DNA from: Oxyruncus cristatus | Lineage: Eukaryota > Chordata > Aves > Passeriformes > Cotingidae | NCBI GenBank assembly: GCA_013399855.1 | Contig: VXAY01004360.1 | Coordinates: 1,753,424 to 1,817,423, forward strand | Direction of reading: 5' to 3' | DNA length: 64,000 nucleotides | Shown here: piece by piece, positions 57,023 through 64,000 of the stretch | Position numbering within the stretch: position 1 is the first letter of the stretch | Layout of the letters: every line of letters starts with the position of its first letter | Translations under genes and position numbers: made by a program | Notes under the pieces: generated by a model | Told to the model about the DNA's origin: nothing | The model's database searches: none | What the model saw: the letters and a program-made list of their open reading frames with translations, nothing else

Positions 57023-57224
57023 CACTTATCTTTGTAAAAAAATATGCAAGTGCAATAATTTAAAGAGGTCTTAACTTTGCATTTATAAATTATAAATACT
57101 GTACATGGTGTGTAATTTTTTTCATGTATTCATTTGCAGTCTTTGTATTTAAAAAACAAACCTAAACCTTTACTATTACGTTTGTACAATAGAACAGTAA
57201 GCATTTATTATGATATAGTTAAGT

Positions 57225-57234
57225 TGTAAATAAA
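57225..57234 (+). terminator. PDE10A: Candidate distal poly(A) signal overlapping a Pumilio-type motif
   Basis: TGTAAATA (57225-57232, a Pumilio recognition element) overlaps AATAAA (57229-57234). A T/G-containing stretch with GGGTGTCCTATTGTG follows within 50 bases. The position gives a 3' UTR of about 4.3 kb, plausible for PDE10A, whose mammalian 3' UTR is long. Confidence 0.5.
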
Positions 57235-57250
57235 TTCACAAACCAAACAG

Positions 57251-60200
57251 CCAGTACGTATGCATATATGGGTGTCCTATTGTGAAACCTGTTCTTGCTT
57301 TTACTGCTGGCTCTAGCACAGCAAGACTACTTCTGTGGATATGTAATTATACATATAAATATATGTATCATACATAAAATATATTTAGAAATGTTCATAA
57401 TTTTAATGGATATATCTATACATATACTTTGGTGTGAATATTACTGAATACAGAGTTTTTTAATATTATTTTTCATGTTTATTTTTGCTATTATTGGGAA
57501 TGCAAGTGAGGGATGGGAATGTGTATATGTGTGTTTACACCATAAGTAAACCACTGCACAAAGCGATTCAAAACATAGTGGGGTCTTTTAAATAGGCAGT
57601 GCTTGGTTTTCCCTGCATGTTCGGTTCACTGCTTGTGGTGTGTTTTCCCAACATAGGACATTTTTTTTTTTAGTATGTTTTTATCACCTGTTGCAAGTTC
57701 ACATGATCACAAACTTCAAAGGGATCCCGTTTTCTGTTTGCCATCATGCTGCCAGAGAACTTACCTTGCTGTTGGCTGATAACTTCCATACAGATCCTTG
57801 CTTTGACACTGTCAAATGTCAGTACAGCTAATGCTACCTTTTGGGAATTACATAGATACTCGTATGCTGCATTGCAAAGGAATTGCACCCAAATTTGTAA
57901 GGTTTGCTAGTCCAAAGCAATATAGGGCTTTAACAGCTTGTACCCTGAGAGTACAAGGTAGGTTCAAGGAACCATAAAGCAAAATTCTGAACAACACATT
58001 AAAAATAAAATTAAAAAATAGATGGAAACAAAAAAATCCAATGTATCTATCCGCCTAATACATACTCTTATAACCAGCTCTTCCAGAAAGCTCCGTTTGC
58101 TGCAAGGATTGTTCTACGAGGGCTAACTTATGTGATGAGACAGAAAATGCGCTGACATTTAATGCATTTTTTAGGGTTTGTTCATTAAGGGTTTGTTAAA
58201 ACTTAATTATTTTTAGGGATGGGCAATAGAAGAGGAATGTCTCTGTGAATGCTATTAATTTAGTCCTTTTCTCCTGCTTTTGTATTGTTGGCAAGGATCT
58301 AAGGGCTGGAGTCAATTAATGACTTTCTGGTCAAGATGCTGAAACTGATGGCAGATGGATGACATGCCTTTTCATATTTTTCTGTTTGTGCAGACTTAGC
58401 TCTTGTAGCACAGCATGGTGCGTTGCCATTGATGGTCGCTGTCCATTTGGTGTGCTTTTCTGAATATTTTTAGCCCATTGTTATTGAAAAACATCATCAG
58501 AAACTTATAAAAATTAACCCCAAATATATTCCATTGCAGATAGTAGAAAATATAAATGTAAAATATAAATGTAAGAGCATTGAATGAAGCTCATTGACAT
58601 TTGGGGAGGAAATGAGTATTGCTGTTGGCTTTGAGGAACTCTGAATTTGGCTTATTTGAAAGTATCCAAGTGCTCTGTGACAGAAATATCAATGGCTTTC
58701 ACCTGCTCAACAAGTCCTGGAGATTATTTTGTTGTACTTATTTTGCTGAAGACAATTACTAAGGAGAAATTCCCCTTCCTCAATATGTAGTCTCTCTTCT
58801 TCATATTAGGGAGAAAAGTTTTTTTCTGTGTGTTTCGGTAGTGCTGTGGAAGAGCTTCCTGTTCCATGGAAGTTGATTACAAAGATGAAGGTCTTTGTCT
58901 CTGGGTCAAGAATGAATTACAGAGAGATGCTTCTGAAGGTAGTTCATGTGTACATAAGGCCTGTTGGTTAAAAGTCTGAAAGAAAGGAGAAATATGAGAT
59001 TCAAGAACTGTGAAAACAATGAATTATACCAGGTAAAGTTTTACTTTCATGGTTTTTGGGGAGGTTATAAGATTGCTGGAAGTGCTAAATGATTTTTACC
59101 CCATCATCTGTTAACATTCAGCTGGCATTAATTGTTTTTCTTTTTGACAGCATTGTAAACCCTGTGAATACAGATGAGCAAATGATTTTTTTAGAGCTAC
59201 TTCTGTTCCTTTAGCAGTATTTTTGCTGTTCATAGAAGCAACATCAGTTGTTAATACACACTATTTAATAAGCATATGGAAATTAAAAAATAGGTCTCAT
59301 AAAATAAAAAAAAAAAATTACCAAAAACCAAGAAGCACCTATAAAAGTCACTATCTGTCAGAAGCCTTTGAAAATTTTTTATCAGTGTTAGCAGTGGTGA
59401 ATGTGGTAGAGTGATGAATATGGGTAGTTTCAAATTAGTGCTGATAGACAAGTTGATTACAAAGAAAAGAAATGGTATGATAACTAATGTTAATTTCCAG
59501 CTATTCAAGTCCAAGTTGTTTTCTGCTGCTGACTTGTGGAAAGAAAAAATATTCACTATCAGGTATATTTTACATCTTATGACAAAAAAAATCCCAGCCT
59601 GGTTAAAAAAAATGTATTTTCTTTTGTGACTAGCATGGGGGAAAGGTCAGCGACGTGTGCCTTTCTTCTTAACATGAAAATATACTGAAGCTTGAAGAGA
59701 AGAATATTTACAGTACTTTTGGAAAGACAATGGACATCTGTTAAGGTGCTACTTATGGACTTGAAGGAATAAGGTTGTTCTGTGACAGATTTTCATTATG
59801 ATGTTGTGTAAGTTTCCCAACAATCTATGGTTTGGGGGATTTTTTAAGTTATTTAAGCCTCTAAACATTTTTTTTGTCCTTTGGTATTATGCATGTTTGT
59901 AAATATTCCTACTTACAGTGAAGTCCAGAATTCAAAATATATGTAGAGGTGATCAGGTGGTCATTTTATAATATGTATGGTGTTGCTCACTTTCCTGTGA
60001 GGTGAAGACAGTTATCACAGGGCTGTGATGCCCTCAGGTGTGCTGCTGCTGAGCACCTCCCTTTCCATTTTCTCCAGATGTGAGGGAAGATTAAGAAATT
60101 ACAGTGCGAGCTTTCAAGCTGGCATATGGAGTTGCATCTTTAACAACTTTTGAGCTGTTGCAATGACATATAAAAAATTCAAAATACTATAATTAAACAC

Positions 60201-63200
60201 TGTGGCAGATTTTGGTTTAAAACTGTACTGACTTCTATGCTAATCTCAATTGGGTTTGGGTACCACATCTATGTAATTCCTATTCTTCAGCCATTTTGCA
60301 GGGTCCTGTTCCAGGGCTGCTGGAAGTGCAGGGTAATTCTCTGGGTCCTTTAAGCTACCTCATTCAGCTCCAGTTGTCAAACAACTTCCCATTCTGGACT
60401 TGGCATCTGACCAGGGAGTTAGGTTTATCTTCTGTGCAGTTCTCAGTGGTTTTCTTGATTAGTTATAAAATATGTTAAAACATGCTATAGCCTCATACAG
60501 AGCTGCACGTGCAATATACTACTTTCCTTTCAAAGTTTCAAAATTTTCAAAGTCACAGCACTAGTAAAGTTTCTAGGTAGTCTAGAATCACAAGCATGGT
60601 AAAACTAAAGTTTCCAAGGAATAAATACTGGTTTCTTAAGTTGCTTTTTGTTGGACCATGCGTAAAATAATACATAAAAACTTAGAATATATTCCCTTTG
60701 GACGTTGTCTTTCCTGGATAACACAGGAAATTTTTCTCCAAAATCCCTCCTCCTGCCTACAGCAGAGCGTTGCCATCAGAGGTAGCTATCCTTTACTGGG
60801 GATGTACTGGAAGCATTCGTGAACTGTCTGGTTCATCAAGAGAACCTAAAGAACTTCCACATGACCTGGGACTTGGAGCTCATACAGGTTGTCTGCTAAT
60901 AGAGTTTTTCTTCCTGAATGTACAAAGACAGCAGTTTTCTTTGAGTTTGATATGTTGGCATTGCAAGGTTTAGGCAGAGGGAGCTGACCTAGTGTTTAGA
61001 AATGGTTGCCATTCTAGCTGGTGAAGCATCAGTTGAAGACTTTTTCTGTCCTTCACCACAAGGCATATGAATCCCAAGACCATCAGTCACAGAAAAGTAA
61101 GAGGTACTTAAGCAAGCTTAAAAGAAAACTTCACAAAGGGAACTAACATCCTATAAGAGATCTGCCTGGTTGCTTTATGAAAACTTCTAAATCAATTCCT
61201 TGAAATCATTAAATAGAATTTGCTGATAAGATTGGCAAGTTCCTAATTTTGTGCTTTTTAAATTTCTGCTCTTTTTGTGCTGCAGATTTTCTTTTCTAGT
61301 AAAGCAGTTTCTGTTTTATTCCTCTCACCTTTGAGGACTGCATGAGTAGAACAGACTGATATCTCTACAGCCTCTTCTTCACTCTTGATTTCTGTGGGCT
61401 GAATTAATTCCCAGTGACTAAGAAATAAAAGTGTAAAGCTGTTCTTCAGGGCTGTGTTTCCAAGGTTTATATAAAGGACAGAGAACAGGGTGTGTACCAA
61501 AGACAGAGTTAGTGGGCTGGAAATTTGCAAAGGAGACCTGAGTTTCTTTCTGCCCTGAGAGTAATAATTTTCATGCAGTATTACATACTTGAAAAGCTTG
61601 GAATGAAGTAAATACTGTGCCATGTGATGGTAAGGGTAAAACTAAAATGAAAGATGGACTACGCGTATAGGGGAAGCTTCTCTCAGCCACTGCCTAACCT
61701 AAAGTAGGGAGGCTGATCTGAAGTCTCAGCTCCCCAGTCTTTCTGCATGGTAAGTTTTGCCCTGAATTACGTAAGATCTTCATGCAGAATCACTCTCTGC
61801 TTCATAAAAGTGCCATGTAATGCTTATCATGCAGAAGAGCTTTCTGAAACGCTTCAGATGGTGTCTTTCTACAGAGTTGGCATAGATGAAATTATTGTAT
61901 TTGGGGATCCTGGTGCTTTTTTTTTTGAAGCTGAAGCTGTATTATGAACCTTTTTAGGAAGTGACACAAAGGGACTACAGAGGAAGATCAAGATGGTTTT
62001 TCATTTACAAGACCTTTTACCAATTTCCTGAATTTAGTTCATACTGCATAGCCTGTGTAATACATGAAGCCACTTGTCTATCTTAATCTTTTTGCTGCTA
62101 ACTTACAGTGGCAGTAAAACAGAGTTTGCAGAATATGCTTCAGCTTCCATTTCTGTTTGGTATCTAACATTTATCTGACAAAACACTTCTGGACATGGAT
62201 ATTTCTCTTCCTCAGGAATACTGATGCCATGGGAAATGCTGTAGCAGACATTCACATGGTAAACTGGAAAGATTTTTTTCACATTCTTTCAACTGGAGCA
62301 TGTACCAAGAGATGATCTGTGTCATCTTTTTCGTCAAGTCAGTCGATATAATTCATAACGTGGGAAAACTGGAGCGGAACATTAGTCCTTTTGAAGATGG
62401 GGAAAGGCTTTGTGTCAATGATTTGCCACTAACTCTTTTGCTGTGTTTTAGCAGCAACTCTACATTTTAAACAAGAGAGTTCCATAACTGAGAATGCTGT
62501 AATTTAATGTTTCTGCTGCTGCAGTCAAGGCTAATGCAGCTGACACAGCCTGGAATTGTCTTTTCTATATACTTTCCAGGGTAGGCTGATGGCTGTAAGC
62601 CATTTTCTCTCCTTCCATAAGTGATTGCTGCCATTTTTGTCCTGAATTGAGGGGAATACTGGTAACCTCAGCAGAAAGAGAGGAACTCTCTGTCTGGAAC
62701 AGACTGAATTCTCTTCCTTTCTTGAGAGCTGGTCTCATCAAGTTATCCTGGAGATAAAATGTTTGGGAACAGCCTTTTCACTATTGTTACTTTCACCTTG
62801 GGGAAAAAAAAAAAAAAAAAAAACAGAACATGTCACATTCTGTAATAAGATTAGAAACCATTAGAATCCAAATATGAACTGTGTAATTCTCCACAGTACC
62901 CTACGGGGTATGAATCTTTCATATACTTTTTCCTGTGGATGGACATAAAAGCAAATATTTTTAAAATGCGTGATTTTCCCACAACCTGTGTGGTTCTCCA
63001 GCACTATATCCACATTACAGTGACTGTCAGTTTTAAACACAAGTAACCTAGGAGAAAAATGTCCCATGCTCTATTTTCTACTTGCCAAGAAATGGTAAGA
63101 GGGAAGTGCTTGTGAAAACTGCATTAGAGAATATATGGGAAAAACCCACTTTTTTCGCTCTGAGGAAAGTTAAATTTAACATGATAATAAACTGTCTGGA

Positions 63201-64000
63201 TACTTCTTCTCCAGGTTATATAGGCTCCAAGTAGCTACCATGATTGTTGGAAATAACATAATCTCAACACTTACGGTAGCAATAGGATGAGAACACACAG
63301 AAGCAGACTTTTCATCCACTGACACTGCACTAATAGGATTGGAGGGTGGTCTGAGAGTCCTCTCTGTTTGACAAGTGAGAGATGAGTACAACTGCTAAGG
63401 TAATCTCTGCCAATCGCCACAACAGCAAGGAGTAGACACAACCAGACCAACTATACTTCAGTGCAGAGAAGACTTTGAGGTAGGAGACCATGGTCACCAT
63501 CTCTGCTCACAGGGCTATTAACTGGTGGAATCCACAGGAGCAGAGCTGACGTGAAATCCTGCCCAAAGTGCCTAAGCTTTTACTGTGTTCCAAAACGGGT
63601 ATTCCTCTGATTACAGGGGTGATGAAACCTAGGTTTCTATTGGTTTGCATTATTGTGCTTAGATCTAAAAAAAAACCCTTAGGTTTTCTGCTATCTTTAT
63701 GTGTGATTTTTAAATTCTCTGCTGTTTTCTGTTACAATCCATCTCTTGCCATGCTTTGGCTGTGATAAAGAGACTCACATATTCTGTAGAAACTGGACAA
63801 CAGAATTAAAAGTTCTGGGGTGAACCCCAGTCCTCTCCCTAAAGAGTCTTTAATGAAACATGGAACTTTGTCATTTTTGAGACTGTTCTTTGAAGTTTGG
63901 ATTAAATCAGCCAATATATTCAAAAGGTTTATGGGAGGAGAATGAAGGTGCTAGGGAGTGGGAAGTCTGATCTGACATTGCCAAAAAGCCACCTAAGATA
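57251..64000. other. Downstream region without a supported gene
   Basis: AT-rich. There are further AATAAA hexamers (for example 58004-58009), so the 3' UTR could extend past 57250. It also has a 20-base A run at 62804-62823. Several short open frames (such as a 121-aa minus-strand one at 61258-61623) look like chance. No exon of a neighbouring gene, RNA gene or CR1 copy was recognised. Confidence 0.6.
62804..62823 (+). repeat. 20-base A run, intergenic
   Basis: An uninterrupted A tract following CCTTGGGG. No retroposed gene or SINE body was recognised upstream. Confidence 0.9.

Larger units (their letters stand above)
52964..57250 (+). other. PDE10A: PDE10A 3' UTR (3' limit inferred)
   Basis: Follows the stop without any further conserved coding sequence. 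It is AT-rich, with several ATTTA-like stretches and Pumilio-type TGTAAATA motifs (55731-55738 and 57225-57232). It also has a G-quadruplex motif (53318-53348), a 19-base A run (54914-54932) and a TA-rich microsatellite (56977-57022). The 3' limit is placed about 16 bases after the AATAAA at 57229. A shorter form could end after the AATAAA at 54015. Length is therefore about 1.1 or 4.3 kb; neither end is proven. Confidence 0.65.

Noticed and set aside
61258..61623. 121-aa minus-strand open frame downstream of PDE10A
   Set aside because: No similarity I recognise, and no sign that it is an exon of a neighbouring gene.
57251..64000. Search for exons of the gene expected after PDE10A (C6orf118 in human)
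   Set aside because: No recognisable exon. In human the neighbour lies many kilobases away, so it is probably outside the window.

Overview
The window is vertebrate nuclear DNA, almost certainly from a bird. It is AT-rich, with short exons in long introns, and it carries several truncated CR1 LINE copies ending in the avian-type ATTCTATG tail. One protein-coding gene dominates: the 3' three-quarters of PDE10A (dual cAMP/cGMP phosphodiesterase 10A), read left to right on the + strand.

Layout. Bases 1-9786 contain no recognisable PDE10A exon and are read as the end of a large upstream intron. Seventeen coding exons follow between 9787 and 52963. Every intron between them obeys GT-AG, and the reading phase closes across every junction. 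Joined, they give 662 residues plus a TGA stop. If about 122 residues lie upstream, as in human PDE10A, the protein is about 784 aa. With that offset each catalytic residue falls at its published human PDE10A position (H515, H519, H553, D554, D664, Q716, F719), which strongly supports the model. In order the exons encode most of GAF-A (9787-14474), a linker (16268-16326), GAF-B (18911-25714) with its NKxnFx3DE motif, a fast-changing linker (27023-29250), and the metal-dependent HD-type phosphodiesterase domain (32313-52963). The C-terminal tail differs from the mammalian one.

After the stop lies a long AT-rich 3' UTR, with candidate poly(A) signals at 54015 and 57229 and a strong potential G-quadruplex at 53318-53348. 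From about 57250 to 64000 I see no supported gene.

Repeats: six CR1 fragments (1698, 5142, 21942, 28931, 31834, 50194), TA/TG microsatellites, homopolymer runs, a 20-bp tandem repeat, an unusual GC-rich inverted repeat at 22781-22918, and a 24-base N gap at 16122-16145 beside a TA repeat.

I did not find a new multi-gene system. The items most worth a second look are two unexplained exon-like open segments upstream (4467-4591 and 7172-7327), the inverted repeat, the 3' UTR G-quadruplex, and a CR1 copy 120 bp from the exon carrying the catalytic histidine. Comparisons with human PDE10A are from memory of that protein, not from a search.
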